From positions 1-64,000 of the forward strand of contig CAVXOY010000018.1 of the NCBI GenBank assembly GCA_963763495.1: a stretch of DNA of 64,000 bases, in the 5' to 3' direction. Numbering within the stretch: the first letter of the stretch is position 1; every line of letters begins with the position of its first letter. Position numbers and translations under genes: made by a program. Positions 36,095 through 45,946 of the stretch are shown here, one piece after another. This stretch comes from DAOUEO01 sp963763495. GTDB lineage: Bacteria > Chloroflexota > Dehalococcoidia > DSTF01 > JALHUB01. The notes beneath the pieces were generated by a model. That model searched no databases and was not told where the DNA came from. It was given only the letters and a program-made list of their open reading frames with translations.

Positions 36095-37996
36095 ATGGCG
36101 AAAGTAATAGGAATCGACCTCGGAACCACCAATAGCTGCGTCGCCGTCATCGAGGGCGGCGAGCCCACCGTCATCCCCAACACCGAAGGCGGGCGCACCA
36201 CCCCCTCCGTCGTCGCCGTCAGCAAGTCGGGCGAGCGCCTCGTCGGCACCGTTGCCAAGCGCCAGGCCATCACCAACCCCGATAACACCGTCTACTCCAT
36301 CAAGCGCCTCATGGGCCGCCGCTTCGACGACCCCGAGGTCGAGCGCGACAAGACCCTCCTCTCCTACAAAATCGCAAGCTCCCCCAACGGCGACGCCCAC
36401 GTGACGATGGGTGGCCGCGACTACTCCCCCGCCGAGATCTCCGCCATGATCCTCCAGAAGCTGAAGTCGGACGCCGAGGCCTATCTGGGCGAGCCCGTCA
36501 CCGAGGCGGTCATCACCGTCCCCGCCTACTTCAACGACAGCCAGCGCTCGGCGACCAAGGACGCCGGCAAGATCGCCGGCCTCGAAGTCCTGCGCATCAT
36601 CAACGAGCCCACGGCTGCCTCCCTCGCCTACGGCCTCGACAAGAAGGCGGAGGAGACGATAGCCGTCTACGACCTGGGTGGCGGCACCTTCGACATCTCT
36701 ATCCTCGAGTTGGGTGAAGGCACCTTCCAGGTGAAGTCCACCAGCGGCAACACCCACCTCGGCGGCGACGACTTCGACCAGCGCGTCATCGACTGGCTCT
36801 GCGACGAGTTCAAGCGTGACCAGGGCATCGACCTCAAGCAGGACCGCATGGCCCTCCAGCGCCTCAAGGAAGCGGCGGAGAAGGGCAAGTGCGAGCTGTC
36901 CTCCGTCATGCAGACTGAGATCAACCTGCCCTTCATCACCGCCGACGCCGCCGGCCCCAAGCACATGAACATCACCCTCTCCCGCGCCAAGCTGGAGCAA
37001 CTGGTGCACGAACTCGTCGAGAGCACCCTCGGCCCCTGCAACCAGGCCCTCTCCGACGCCGGTGTCACCGCCGCTCAGGTCGACGAGGTGGTGCTCGTCG
37101 GCGGTCAGACGCGCATGCCCCTTGTCCAGGAGACCGTCCGCCAGTTCTTCGGCAAGGAGGCCCACAAGGGCGTCAACCCCGATGAGGTCGTTGCCGTCGG
37201 CGCCGCCATCCAGGCCGGCGTCCTCAAGGGCGAGGTCCACGACGTCCTCCTCCTCGACGTCACCCCCCTCACGCTCGGCATCGAGACGCTGGGCGGCGTC
37301 ATGACCCCGCTCATCCAGCGGAACACGACGATCCCCAGCAGCAAGAGCCAGACCTTCAGCACGGCCGCCGACAACCAGCCCAGCGTCGAGATCCACGTCC
37401 TTCAGGGCGAGCGCGCCATGGCCGGCGACAACAAATCGCTGGGTCGCTTCATGCTCGACGGCATCCTGCCCTCGGCGCGCGGCATCCCTCAGATCGACGT
37501 CACCTTCGATATCGACGCCAACGGCATCCTCAACGTCTCCGCCCGCGACAAGGCGACCGGCAAGGAGCAGAAGATCACCATCACCGCCGGCTCCGGCCTC
37601 AGCAAGGACGAAGTCGAGCGCTACCAGAAAGAGGCCGAGCTCCACGCCGAAGAGGACCGCCGCCGCCGCGACGAGATCGAGACGCGCAACATGGCCGACA
37701 GCATGGCCTACACCGCCGAGAAGATCCTCCGCGACCAGGCCGACAAAGTCCCCGCCGACCTCAGGAGCGAGGTCGAGGGCAAGGTCGCGGCCCTGCGCAG
37801 CGCCCTCCAGTCCGGCGGCATCGACCAGATACGCAGCGCGATGAATGAGCTATCGGAGTCGATGCAGAAGATCGGCGCTGCCGCCTACGGCCAAGGCGGG
37901 CCGGAGATGGCGCCCGGCGCTGAGGGTCCTGAGGGCGGCGAGCCGTCCGCGCCACCGGAAGAAGGCACCGTCGAAGGCGAGTTCCGCGAGGTATAA
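36095..37996 (+). CDS. dnaK: Chaperone DnaK (Hsp70)
   Basis: An intact 633-residue Hsp70. ATPase signatures are [35 protein letters not shown] and [20 protein letters not shown]. The substrate-binding domain starts [20 protein letters not shown] and the C-terminal lid is helical and ends in an acidic EGEFREV-type tail. A ggaggag site precedes the ATG. The 195 bases upstream hold a TTGACA at 35908 but no clear -10 match and no CIRCE, so it probably shares the hrcA-grpE transcript or has its own unrecognised start. Confidence 0.97.
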   Translation: MAKVIGIDLGTTNSCVAVIEGGEPTVIPNTEGGRTTPSVVAVSKSGERLVGTVAKRQAITNPDNTVYSIKRLMGRRFDDPEVERDKTLLSYKIASSPNGDAHVTMGGRDYSPAEISAMILQKLKSDAEAYLGEPVTEAVITVPAYFNDSQRSATKDAGKIAGLEVLRIINEPTAASLAYGLDKKAEETIAVYDLGGGTFDISILELGEGTFQVKSTSGNTHLGGDDFDQRVIDWLCDEFKRDQGIDLKQDRMALQRLKEAAEKGKCELSSVMQTEINLPFITADAAGPKHMNITLSRAKLEQLVHELVESTLGPCNQALSDAGVTAAQVDEVVLVGGQTRMPLVQETVRQFFGKEAHKGVNPDEVVAVGAAIQAGVLKGEVHDVLLLDVTPLTLGIETLGGVMTPLIQRNTTIPSSKSQTFSTAADNQPSVEIHVLQGERAMAGDNKSLGRFMLDGILPSARGIPQIDVTFDIDANGILNVSARDKATGKEQKITITAGSGLSKDEVERYQKEAELHAEEDRRRRDEIETRNMADSMAYTAEKILRDQADKVPADLRSEVEGKVAALRSALQSGGIDQIRSAMNELSESMQKIGAAAYGQGGPEMAPGAEGPEGGEPSAPPEEGTVEGEFREV

Positions 37997-38062
37997 CAAT
38001 TGTCCGCGGTGCGGGCATCGGGCCTGCCGTGGATGCCCAGCGTGGATCGTGACCGAGCGCAG

Positions 38063-38794
38063 CTAGATGGGCGCTCCCTCCAGCCTCAGCAGCTTCTCCT
38101 TCACGTCCAGCCCGCCGCCGTACCCGTGGAGCCCGCCGTCGCTGCCGATGACACGATGACAGGGCACGACAATGGGGATAGGATTCTGGCCCAAGGCAGC
38201 GCCCACGGCCCGCGACGCTCTCGGCTTGCCGATGCGCCGCGCGATCTCGCCGTAGCTCACCACCTGCCCGGCCGGTACCTCTGCCGTCGTTTCTAGCACC
38301 AGCCGCTGGAATCGAGTCTGTCCGGTAAGATCCACGACCATGTCGAAGCGCTTTCGCCGCCCGGCGAAATACTCCCGCAGTTGCGATGTAGCGCCTTTGA
38401 CATCCTCACCTGCCCTCAGCGGTCGAAAGCCCCGTCTCTGCAAGCGTCCCACGAAGTCCTGTTCCGTGCTGGGGAACGAGATGGCGCAGAGTCCCCTTTC
38501 CGAGACGGCCATGAAAAGCCGTCCCACGGGTGAACGACTCCACACACCGTAGCTGGCTACAGGTTTGGCCGCCAGACTAAGCGCCTCTTCGAGCCTCGCG
38601 CGCGCCGCACTAACGACCTTGTCCAGTGCCACCTCTTTGGCGGCCGCGTCCAGGGCCACCAGCAGCCGCGCATGCTTTGACCACAGGATGTGGCAGGCAG
38701 GGCAAGAAGCGATGTGTTCCCGCCATTCTTCCGGGGAGGAGTCCCCCGCCAGCAGGGCCACTAAATCCTTTTCCGTTAGGCACTCTCTGGTCAT
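38063..38794 (-). CDS. Anti-sigma-type zinc finger fused to O6-alkylguanine-DNA methyltransferase
   Basis: A 243-residue fusion. Residues 1-40 match the anti-sigma zinc module: CLTEKDLVALLAGDSSPEEW then His27-x3-Cys31-x2-Cys34 (HIASCPAC). A helical linker (44-75) leads to a full Ogt/Ada-C domain: the helix-turn-helix with RASRAVGAALGQNP, the acceptor Cys212 in IPIVVPCHRVIGSDG and GLHGYGGGLDVKEKLL. All catalytic elements are intact. Its ATG overlaps the upstream ECF sigma stop by four bases (ATGA). It should remove alkyl groups from guanine-O6 while the zinc module binds the sigma factor. I do not know a described example of this pairing. Confidence 0.9.
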   Translation of the reverse strand: MTRECLTEKDLVALLAGDSSPEEWREHIASCPACHILWSKHARLLVALDAAAKEVALDKVVSAARARLEEALSLAAKPVASYGVWSRSPVGRLFMAVSERGLCAISFPSTEQDFVGRLQRRGFRPLRAGEDVKGATSQLREYFAGRRKRFDMVVDLTGQTRFQRLVLETTAEVPAGQVVSYGEIARRIGKPRASRAVGAALGQNPIPIVVPCHRVIGSDGGLHGYGGGLDVKEKLLRLEGAPI

Positions 38795-39276
38795 GATGTC
38801 ACCTCCGCGAAGTGCGCCCTAATCCGGCGCAACCCCTGGTAGACGTTCGCCCTGGCCGAATCCATCGAGCAGCCCAACACCAGCGCTATCTCGTCATAGC
38901 CCATTCCCTGGAACTTGCGCAGCAGCACGGCCTCGCGCTGACGCCGGGGCAGCGAGTCCACAAACGATCTGACGGCGAGGGCCAGCTCGTGGGCGCCCTC
39001 CTCCGGACTGTCCCCGTACACCAGCGCCTCATCCAGCGGTAACGGTTGGCGAGCGCGCCGGCGCCGGGCGTCATGGCACACGTTCGAGGCTATCCGATAC
39101 AGCCACGCTCTCCGGTTGGCCGTCTCAGGGAGTCGAGGATAGGCGCGAAAAGCGCGCAGAAAAGTCTCCTGGAAAGCGTCCTGGGCGGCCTGGGAGTCGC
39201 GGAGGCTGCGCACTGCGTAACTCATTATCTCCCGTTGATAGCGGTCTATCAGGCTTTCAAAAGTCGGGGCTGCCAA
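38791..39276 (-). CDS. ECF-type sigma factor paired with the methyltransferase fusion
   Basis: A 161-residue ECF factor from a TTG start at 39276, with aggaggga eight bases upstream. Region 2: IDRYQREIMSYAVRSLRDSQ, AFQETFLRAFRAYPRLPE and WLYRIASNVCHDARRRR. Region 4: SLPRRQREAVLLRKFQGMGY, DEIALVLGCSMDSARANVYQ and GLRRIRAHF. It overlaps the next gene by four bases, so the two are made in fixed ratio as expected for a sigma/anti-sigma pair. The frame upstream suggests a possible N-terminal extension (see the entry at 39249). Confidence 0.9.
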   Translation of the reverse strand: MAAPTFESLIDRYQREIMSYAVRSLRDSQAAQDAFQETFLRAFRAYPRLPETANRRAWLYRIASNVCHDARRRRARQPLPLDEALVYGDSPEEGAHELALAVRSFVDSLPRRQREAVLLRKFQGMGYDEIALVLGCSMDSARANVYQGLRRIRAHFAEVTS

Positions 39277-39398
39277 GTTCCCTCCTGCTGGTAGACGGCG
39301 TTCGCCTCCATCCCGTCGGCTTTCTCTGCCGCGCCCATTGTAGCAGTTGCTTTCGCGCCTTCAGAAGAGTCCTGGGTCTCCTCGTCCGGCACTGACAT
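39249..39398 (-). CDS. Small ORF or N-terminal extension upstream of the ECF sigma gene
   Basis: A 49-codon frame beginning MSVPDEETQDSSEGAKATAT with an excellent ribosome-binding site (agaggaggcgat). It overlaps the sigma start in another frame. It is acidic and low-complexity. It may be a leader peptide coupled to sigma translation, or the sigma factor's own N-terminus separated by a single-base error near 39280. Confidence 0.4.
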   Translation of the reverse strand: MSVPDEETQDSSEGAKATATMGAAEKADGMEANAVYQQEGTWQPRLLKA

Positions 39399-39654
39399 AT
39401 CGCCTCCTCTTCTGGCGCGTTATCCCTCACCACTTAGTAAGACTCTGTGGCGGCCCGTTTTGTGAAATGGATCAGCCGAGAAAGAGGGATGGTTAATCAG
39501 AGGAGCTAGGGCGCCGAGAGAGTGTTCCTCAGCGCCTTCAACCCCGACACTGTATCGTTTCCCTGACGGACTTGCCGCAGATTCAGTAACCGCCGGGCGT
39601 GAGGCGAACGGAAAACGGTCTCCCGTTTCTATCTGGGCCTATGTGGTGCCGCGG
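39399..39654. other. Spacer upstream of the ECF sigma gene
   Basis: About 250 bases without a gene. It should contain the promoter for the minus-strand sigma gene. I see no clear sigma-70 match, which is compatible with an ECF-type, autoregulated promoter. Confidence 0.35.
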
Positions 39655-42126
39655 CTACGCTGCCTTGCGGTCGATTCGGGGTTTGCGGGGGCTTGGACGC
39701 CTGAACGGCCGCTGCCGCTTTGTGGCGTACATCGCGGCGTCCGAGAACTTGATGAGGTCGGCGATGGTCCTGCCGTCTTCAGGGTACATGGCGAGTCCTA
39801 TGCTGGCCCCAACTGATATTGTCGCTCCTGTTTCCGGGTCGCTGACGGTGGTCTTTGCCAACGCGTCCATCACTTGGTTGCGGTAGTACTCAGCGGCATT
39901 CCTGTCGGCGCTCGGCAGGATTGCCACGAACTCATCTCCCCCGTATCGTCCCACTACCGCGTCGTCTCTTGATAGGGCGTCGGCCACGGCCACAAGCAGG
40001 GCGTCGCCCACCTGGTGGCCGTAGGTGTCGTTTGTGACCTTCAGGCCGTTGACATCGATCATGGCCACGGCCCATACAGCAGCCTGTTCTCCATCGGAGA
40101 TCAGACTGCGCATCTCGTCCACAATGCCCCCATGATTGAGGACCCCGGTTAGCGGATCGCGGCGTGCCTGCTCCCGTAGGGCCTCCGCTGCCGCCTTGCG
40201 CTCGGTGATGTCGGTGAAAAGCCCACGATGCACCTACGGCCGTCTAAGGCCATCAGAATGGCGTTGACGTCAGCGTAGAATAGGCTGCCGTCTCTGCGCT
40301 GGCATGGAATGTCAGCTGCCAACGGCTTTTCACCCCGCGCTTGGGCCTCGAACTCGGCCAGCACGTAACTCAGGACTCCTCTGGGTGAATGTCCGCCATG
40401 CCCAGCCGCAAGAACTCCTCTTCAGTGTATCCGAACATCCTGCACATCGCGGGGTTGGCATGGCGGAATTGCTTCGTTTGCAGGTCGGCCACGAGCATTC
40501 CGTCTGGGGCGCCTGCGAACAGCGCCTTGTACCTTGCCTCGCTTCCCGTAGCGTCTGCTCCACCTGTCTGCGCTCGATGACCCGTCCCAATCGCTCGGCG
40601 ATGGCATTGACAAGGCTCCTTTCTTCCGTCAGGAAGGGGCCCTCATCGCTTTCCGGCTTCTCCTCCAGGTAGCAGACCTCCACGGCGCCAATCCGCTCGC
40701 CGTTGACGATGATGTCGCTGGTTTGCCTCCAGGCCGTTTCTCTGAAACTCCCCGACAGATACTCTTGACCGCCTAGGACGATTCGTGCGCAGGTAATCTC
40801 CGGATACTGCCAAGCGGGGGGGATGAGGTTGGCCGTCCCTTGGAGTATCTCTTCCAGCGAAATGTCCGGCCTCTGAACCAGATTCGAGATTCCATAAAGG
40901 CAATTCAGCTCCTTGGCCCGCTCTTTCAGATCGTGTTCGCTCTCGCGCAACGCCTCCTCCGCCTGCTTCTGGGCAGTGATGTCTCGAATCGCCCCGATCA
41001 TGGTGGCAGGTTGTTCATTTGAGTAGCGAACGAACACGCTGTTGTCGCTGAACCAGCGGTATTCTCCGTCCTTGCGTTTCGAGCGGTATACGGATATCGC
41101 GCTCCTTTGGCCTTCGTCCCAATCCTTCGTCAGGTTTTTTATCTCCCCTGTCAGCCGTTTGCCATCTTCGGGATGGATTCTTTCAGCAACTCCTCCAAGG
41201 CCCATGGCAACGACCTCTTCGGGGGTAAATCCGGTTAGCTCAAGCACGGATGGGCTGACATAGTCGTAGGTGCCGGTTTGAAGGTTGCTCTTGTATATGA
41301 AGTCGCGGGATACGTCGAGGACGTAGCGGAAGTGCTGCTCTGATTCCTGAAGCTGCGCCGATCTCTCAACCAGCGCGTCCGTCATCTCGTTGAAGTCGTG
41401 GGCCAGCGATGCCACTTCCTCTGGGCCGGCCACCTTTGCCCTTGCTTCCAGATTCCCTGACGCGACGGCCCTGGCACTTACCGAAGCGAGGCGAGGGGCC
41501 GCACGATCGACACGACAAGCACTATGAGCGTAGCGGCGCCTCCCAGGATGGCAAAGGCGCTAAGCCCGATGCAGTTGAGAGTGGTCTCTGAGCTCGCTCG
41601 CGCCGCGCCCTCCGCCACCAGCGCCGCCTGCTGCTCACTGAGACGCACTAGTCTCCCATCATCGCCTCGATCTTGTGCCACATCTGCGGGTAGTATTGCA
41701 GGCCCAGTTCCACCCTGGTGGGCCGGTCGGCGGTGGCGGCGAAGCGAGGACTGTCCACCTCTTGCCGCACTTGGTCCATCTGCTCGGCAAAGCTGTCGAG
41801 GGCGGCGATCTGGTCGGTCTCGCCGATGGCGCCAGCGTGGAGCGAGCCTTCGCCAGGCTCTTGTCTCCACTCCTGTGCTTGGCGGTAGGAGTCGATGAAC
41901 GGGGCAGCGTCTTCCGCGAATACTGCGGCGTCATAGGGTCGGCGCCGCGGAAGAATTGCGCCCGGCATCTTCCAGGCGGGCGATCACGGTGCTCTTTGCT
42001 CGAGCCCCTCGTGGTCCCGGTCCTTCTGGCGTGCCAGGTCGCGAGCGCTGCCAAGCTGACCAGGAGCACCAGCAGCACCAGGATCGCTACCTTGGCTCGC
42101 CCTTGCGCTGATCTCAGACCAAACAT
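39655..42126 (-). CDS. Membrane PAS/GAF diguanylate cyclase, multiply frameshifted
   Basis: Minus-strand pieces in order: N-terminal helix (VAILVLLVLLVSLAALATW); an extracellular helical region; a second helix with ATLIVLVVSIVRPLASL; HAMP-like EVASLAHDFNEMTDALVERS; PAS 1 (FRYVLDVSRDFIYKSNLQTG); GAF-like (ELNCLYGISNLVQRPDISLE); PAS 2 (FAGAPDGMLVADLQTKQFRH); and a GGDEF domain with intact VGRYGGDEFVAILPSADRN. At least five frame changes are needed (near 42035, 41645, 41480, 40530, 40370, 40230). The GGDEF piece itself is clean. It should make c-di-GMP in response to a signal; whether the gene is functional or decayed cannot be told. Confidence 0.7.
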
Positions 42127-42430
42127 CGCTCCCGGCTTCCGTGACCTCGCTCGGTTCCTTTTCGATCATGGCGAGTCGCCGCGTTGCCCGCCTTCGCAGT
42201 CGCGGAGCTAGAAGGCGTGCGTACAGCAGCCCCTTTCGTAGGCATTATCGGACAACCTCAGCCAGCGGCCATCTATCACCGGGCAGACTCGCGCAGCACC
42301 TCAGGATTCGTCCCGGCACAACGTTCCCCGCGTTACTCACAATTCGGCCAGTCCGACCCCGCGCTGCCTCCATCCGTGCTATCATCTCCCTGACGCGACA
42401 GATAGCAAAGGATTGCCCTGACAGCACGGC
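42127..42430. other. Intergenic region, no gene or clear signal
   Basis: This divergent spacer of 304 bases between the cyclase and the MFS gene holds no supported gene. Short open frames on both strands lack ribosome-binding sites. I see no consensus promoter. Confidence 0.3.
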
Positions 42431-43765
42431 ATGAAGCGAGAGCTACCCTGGCCCAACAAGCTCCTCTACGCCTCCGGCTCCCTCGGCGGCAACGTCATCT
42501 CCCGCAGCAAAGACCTCTGGCTCATCTACTTCTTCGCCCCGCCGTCCGACGCCGACATCCCGACCCTTGTCCCCCGTCTCACCATCGGCATCCTCATGTT
42601 CGTCGCCCGCATGATCGAAGCCCTCGACGACCCCCTCATCGGCTACTGGAGCGACCGCACCAGCTCCCGTTGGGGACGCCGCATCCCCTTCGTCGTCACC
42701 GCTACGCCGTTCTATGCCTTCTTCTTCTTCCTTCTCTGGACGCCGCCCGACAACCACGAGTCGATTCGCAACGCCGCCTACTTCTTCGTTATGCTGGAGA
42801 GCTTCCATCTCTTCAGCACCCTCTCCGGCGGCCCCTTCGAGTCCCTCCTGCCCGAGATCGCTGCCACCAGCAAAGACCGAGTCGGCATCGTCGTCTGGCA
42901 GGTGGCTTTTGGCGCTGTCGGGGCAGGCATCGGCATGGTGGCCAGCGGCCTCATCATCGACAGCCTGGGCTACTGGCAGATGGGCCTCATAATGGGGGTC
43001 ACCGGCCTCCTCTCCCGCTACGTCGCCCTTGGCGGCGCCTGGCGCCACGTCCGCGTCGAGCAGCCGCCGGCAAAGATCGACCTCGTGCGCGCCTTCCGCA
43101 CGACCCTTACCAATGACCAGTTCCTCTTCTTTCTTCCTACCTTCGTCCTCTTCAACGCCGGCATATCGATGATGACCGGCATGCTCCCCTTCTTCGCCGA
43201 CGCCGTCCTCAACGTCGAACAAGAGGGCAGGACCGTGGCCGCTCTCACCGCCACCAGCATCGGCTTCCTCGCCCTCGCCCTTTTCCCCATGTATCGCCTC
43301 GCTGTGCGCCGGAGCAAGGCTTGGGCCTACCGCTGGGCCATGCTCATCGCCGGCTTCTACCTGCCCTGGCTCTTCTTCATGGGCTTCCTGCCCGGCATTG
43401 GCAGAGTCCTCCAGTCCTTCTTCTTCGTCGCCTTCATCGGCATCCCTATGACCGCTATGAACGCCTTTCCCAACGCCATCATGGCCGACATCATCGACTA
43501 CGACGAGCTGGAGACGGGCGAGCGCCGCGAGGCGATGTACTACGGCACCCAGGCCACCCTGGAGAAGATGGCCTCCGCCCTCTATCCTCCCATCCTCGCC
43601 CTCCTGCTCATCGCCGGCAGCACCGCCGATAACCCATTGGGCATCCGGCTCGTCGGCCCTGTGGCCGGGCTGCTCTGTCTGGCGGCCTACCTCTGCTTCC
43701 GCGGCTACCGCCTGCCCGATCAGGTAACCGCCGAAACGGTGACAAAACGCGGCCGTCCAGCGTGA
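42431..43765 (+). CDS. MFS transporter, glycoside-pentoside-hexuronide:cation symporter type
   Basis: A 444-residue protein with 12 predicted helices. The MelB/GPH-type start is LPWPNKLLYASGSLGGNVIS. The cation-site block is ARMIEALDDPLIGYWSDRTS, then RWGRRIPFVVTATPFYAFFF, and the second half has MNAFPNAIMADIIDYDELET and GERREAMYYGTQATLEKMAS. These motifs are diagnostic of the GPH group. It likely takes up a glycoside or other organic solute with Na+ or H+. No sugar gene is adjacent. Confidence 0.85.
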   Translation: MKRELPWPNKLLYASGSLGGNVISRSKDLWLIYFFAPPSDADIPTLVPRLTIGILMFVARMIEALDDPLIGYWSDRTSSRWGRRIPFVVTATPFYAFFFFLLWTPPDNHESIRNAAYFFVMLESFHLFSTLSGGPFESLLPEIAATSKDRVGIVVWQVAFGAVGAGIGMVASGLIIDSLGYWQMGLIMGVTGLLSRYVALGGAWRHVRVEQPPAKIDLVRAFRTTLTNDQFLFFLPTFVLFNAGISMMTGMLPFFADAVLNVEQEGRTVAALTATSIGFLALALFPMYRLAVRRSKAWAYRWAMLIAGFYLPWLFFMGFLPGIGRVLQSFFFVAFIGIPMTAMNAFPNAIMADIIDYDELETGERREAMYYGTQATLEKMASALYPPILALLLIAGSTADNPLGIRLVGPVAGLLCLAAYLCFRGYRLPDQVTAETVTKRGRPA

Positions 43766-43855
43766 AAAGAGCCGCCCCAATCTGGTATGATTAGGTGATC
43801 GGCTGTATCTGGATATCGGCTTGCTTTAGCGGATGGGAATGCAATCACTATCGGT

Positions 43856-44971
43856 ATGACTACTAAGACTGACTACTACGACCTTCTCGGCGTCTCTCGC
43901 GACGCCAGCCCCGAAGAGATAAAGAAAGCCTTCCGCCGTCTGGCGATGAAGCACCACCCCGACCGCAACCGCGATCCCGGCGCTGAGGATCGCTTCAAGG
44001 AGATCAACGAGGCTTACGAGGTGCTCTCCGATCCCCAGAAGCGCTCGGTCTATGATCGCTATGGCCATGCCGGTATGGACAGCTCCTTCGCCCGCGGCTT
44101 CGACGGCTTCGATCTCGGCGGCTTCGGCGACATCTTCGACGCCTTCTTCGGCGGCACGGCCGCCCGCCAGAGTCGCCGGCCGCAGCGCGGCCCCGACCTG
44201 CGCCTCGATCTCGCCCTCACGTTCGAGGAGGCGGTCTTCGGCTGCGAGAAGGAGATCGAGATACCCCGCCACGAGCCCTGTTCCGTCTGCAAGGGGCTGC
44301 GCGCCGAGCCCGGCACCGAGCCTGAGAAGTGCCCCGCCTGCGGCGGCAGCGGCGAGGTGCGTCGCGCCCAGCGCAGCATCTTCGGCCAGTTCATCAACGT
44401 CGCCACCTGCGACCGCTGTCGTGGCGAGGGCCGCGTGATCGCCCATCCCTGCCGTCACTGCCGGGGCAGCGGCCGCGAGAAGAAGGTACGCAAGCTCCAG
44501 ATCAAGATACCCGCCGGCGTCGACAGCGGCTCCCAGATGCGCCTAACCGGCGAAGGGGAAATGGGCGGCTATGGCGGCGCCCGTGGCAACCTCTACGTCG
44601 CCTTCTCCGTCCGTGAACACCCGCTCTTCCAGAGGGATGGCGATGTCATCATCTACACCCTCGACGTCAATTTCGCCGAGGCGGCTCTGGGCGAAGAGGT
44701 GCGCATCCCCACTCTGGACGGCGACCGCCCGCTGAAGATACCCGCCGGTACGCAGAATGACCACCTCTTCGTGCTCAAGAAGCAGGGCGTCCCCCACATC
44801 CGCGGCGGTGGTCGCGGCGACATGATCGTCAGAGTGCGCGTTGTCACTCCCACCCGCCTGAACGAGGAGCAGAAGCGCCTCCTGGCTCAGTTGAAGGAGT
44901 CTCTGGGCGAGGACGGCGCCGGCAAGGACGGCAAGCGGATCATCGACAAGATCAAGAAGGGTCTCGGCTGA
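43856..44971 (+). CDS. dnaJ: Chaperone DnaJ (Hsp40)
   Basis: A 371-residue type I DnaJ. The J domain (DYYDLLGVSRDASPEEIKKA) contains the HPD motif (KHHPDRNRD). The Gly/Phe region is short (GFDGFDLGGFGDIFDAFFGG). The four zinc repeats are CSVCKG, CPACGGSG, CDRCRGEG and CRHCRGSG. The C-terminal substrate domains are complete. It presents clients to DnaK. It is separated from dnaK by 6 kb and followed by prmA and rsmE, a common order. Confidence 0.95.
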   Translation: MTTKTDYYDLLGVSRDASPEEIKKAFRRLAMKHHPDRNRDPGAEDRFKEINEAYEVLSDPQKRSVYDRYGHAGMDSSFARGFDGFDLGGFGDIFDAFFGGTAARQSRRPQRGPDLRLDLALTFEEAVFGCEKEIEIPRHEPCSVCKGLRAEPGTEPEKCPACGGSGEVRRAQRSIFGQFINVATCDRCRGEGRVIAHPCRHCRGSGREKKVRKLQIKIPAGVDSGSQMRLTGEGEMGGYGGARGNLYVAFSVREHPLFQRDGDVIIYTLDVNFAEAALGEEVRIPTLDGDRPLKIPAGTQNDHLFVLKKQGVPHIRGGGRGDMIVRVRVVTPTRLNEEQKRLLAQLKESLGEDGAGKDGKRIIDKIKKGLG

Positions 44972-45034
44972 TAGAATAGCCGCTGGGGCTCAGTACCTTC
45001 CCGTAACCCCTCGATTCTCGCGAGGACTGATTCA

Positions 45035-45943
45035 TTGGACTGGCTGGAAATAGCTGTACCCGCGGCCCCCGGCGACGTGGAAGCCGTCGCCGACGTCCTG
45101 CGCCGCTACGCGCCGACCGGCGTCGCTATCGAAGAGCCCCTCCTCTCCCACGGCGACAGCGTCTCGATTGACACCGACCGCCCCGCCCTCGTCAAGGTCT
45201 ACCTGCGCCAAGGCGATCATCTCCCCTCCCAAAGACGTGCCCTGCGCCGCGACCTCTCCCATCTCACCCTCTCGGTCCCTCTTCCCCCGCTGCGTGGCCG
45301 CTGGGTCCGCGAGGAGGACTGGGCCGAGTCCTGGAAGCAGCACTTCCACGTCGAGCGGATAGGGAAACGGCTCGTCGTCCGCCCCCGCTGGCGGGAGTAC
45401 CATCCTCAGCCCGGCGACGTTGTCATCAACATCGACCCCGGCATGGCCTTCGGCACCGGCCAGCACGCGACCACCCACATGTGCCTCCTTGCCCTGGAGA
45501 AATACGTCTTCGCCGGCTGTCATCTGCTCGACCTCGGTACCGGCTCCGGCATACTCGCCATCGCCGCCGCCGAACTGGGTGCCGGGCATGTCCTCGCCCT
45601 CGATATCGATGCCTTGGCCACGTCCGTCGCTCACCACAACGTCGAGGCCAACGCCGTCAACGACCGCGTGCGGGTGACCCTGGGTAGCCTGGCCGAATAC
45701 TGGCCTCTCGCGACCCCTTACCAGGCCGCCTTCGATATTGTTGTGGCGAACATCAACGCCTCCACCATAATCGAGATGGCGCGCCCCCTGGTGGAGACCC
45801 TCAAGAAGGGCGGTGTCGGCATTGCCGGTGGTATCATCGAGGAACGGTTCCAGAGTTGCCGCGATGCCCTGGAAGAGGCCGGCGCTGCTATCATCGACGT
45901 GATGACCGGCGGCGAGTGGCGGACGATCGTATTCGAGGCGTGA
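45035..45943 (+). CDS. prmA: Ribosomal protein L11 methyltransferase
   Basis: A 302-residue PrmA starting at TTG 45035. The N-terminal substrate domain is MDWLEIAVPAAPGDVEAVAD. The family signature INIDPGMAFGTGQHATTHMC is followed by the SAM motif HLLDLGTGSGILAIAAAELG and the NPPY-like FDIVVANINASTI. It trimethylates L11 Lys/N-terminus. No ATG exists before the conserved start. It ends three bases before rsmE. Confidence 0.93.
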   Translation: MDWLEIAVPAAPGDVEAVADVLRRYAPTGVAIEEPLLSHGDSVSIDTDRPALVKVYLRQGDHLPSQRRALRRDLSHLTLSVPLPPLRGRWVREEDWAESWKQHFHVERIGKRLVVRPRWREYHPQPGDVVINIDPGMAFGTGQHATTHMCLLALEKYVFAGCHLLDLGTGSGILAIAAAELGAGHVLALDIDALATSVAHHNVEANAVNDRVRVTLGSLAEYWPLATPYQAAFDIVVANINASTIIEMARPLVETLKKGGVGIAGGIIEERFQSCRDALEEAGAAIIDVMTGGEWRTIVFEA

Positions 45944-45946
45944 CAG

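Noticed and set aside
36062..37645. Long minus-strand open frame opposite dnaK
   Set aside because: Shadow of dnaK, the usual artefact opposite Hsp70 genes in GC-rich DNA.
42443..43780. Long minus-strand open frame (445 codons) over the MFS gene
   Set aside because: It is a shadow of the MFS gene in high-GC DNA: the plus frame has clear GPH motifs; the minus frame is Gly/Glu-rich with no family match.
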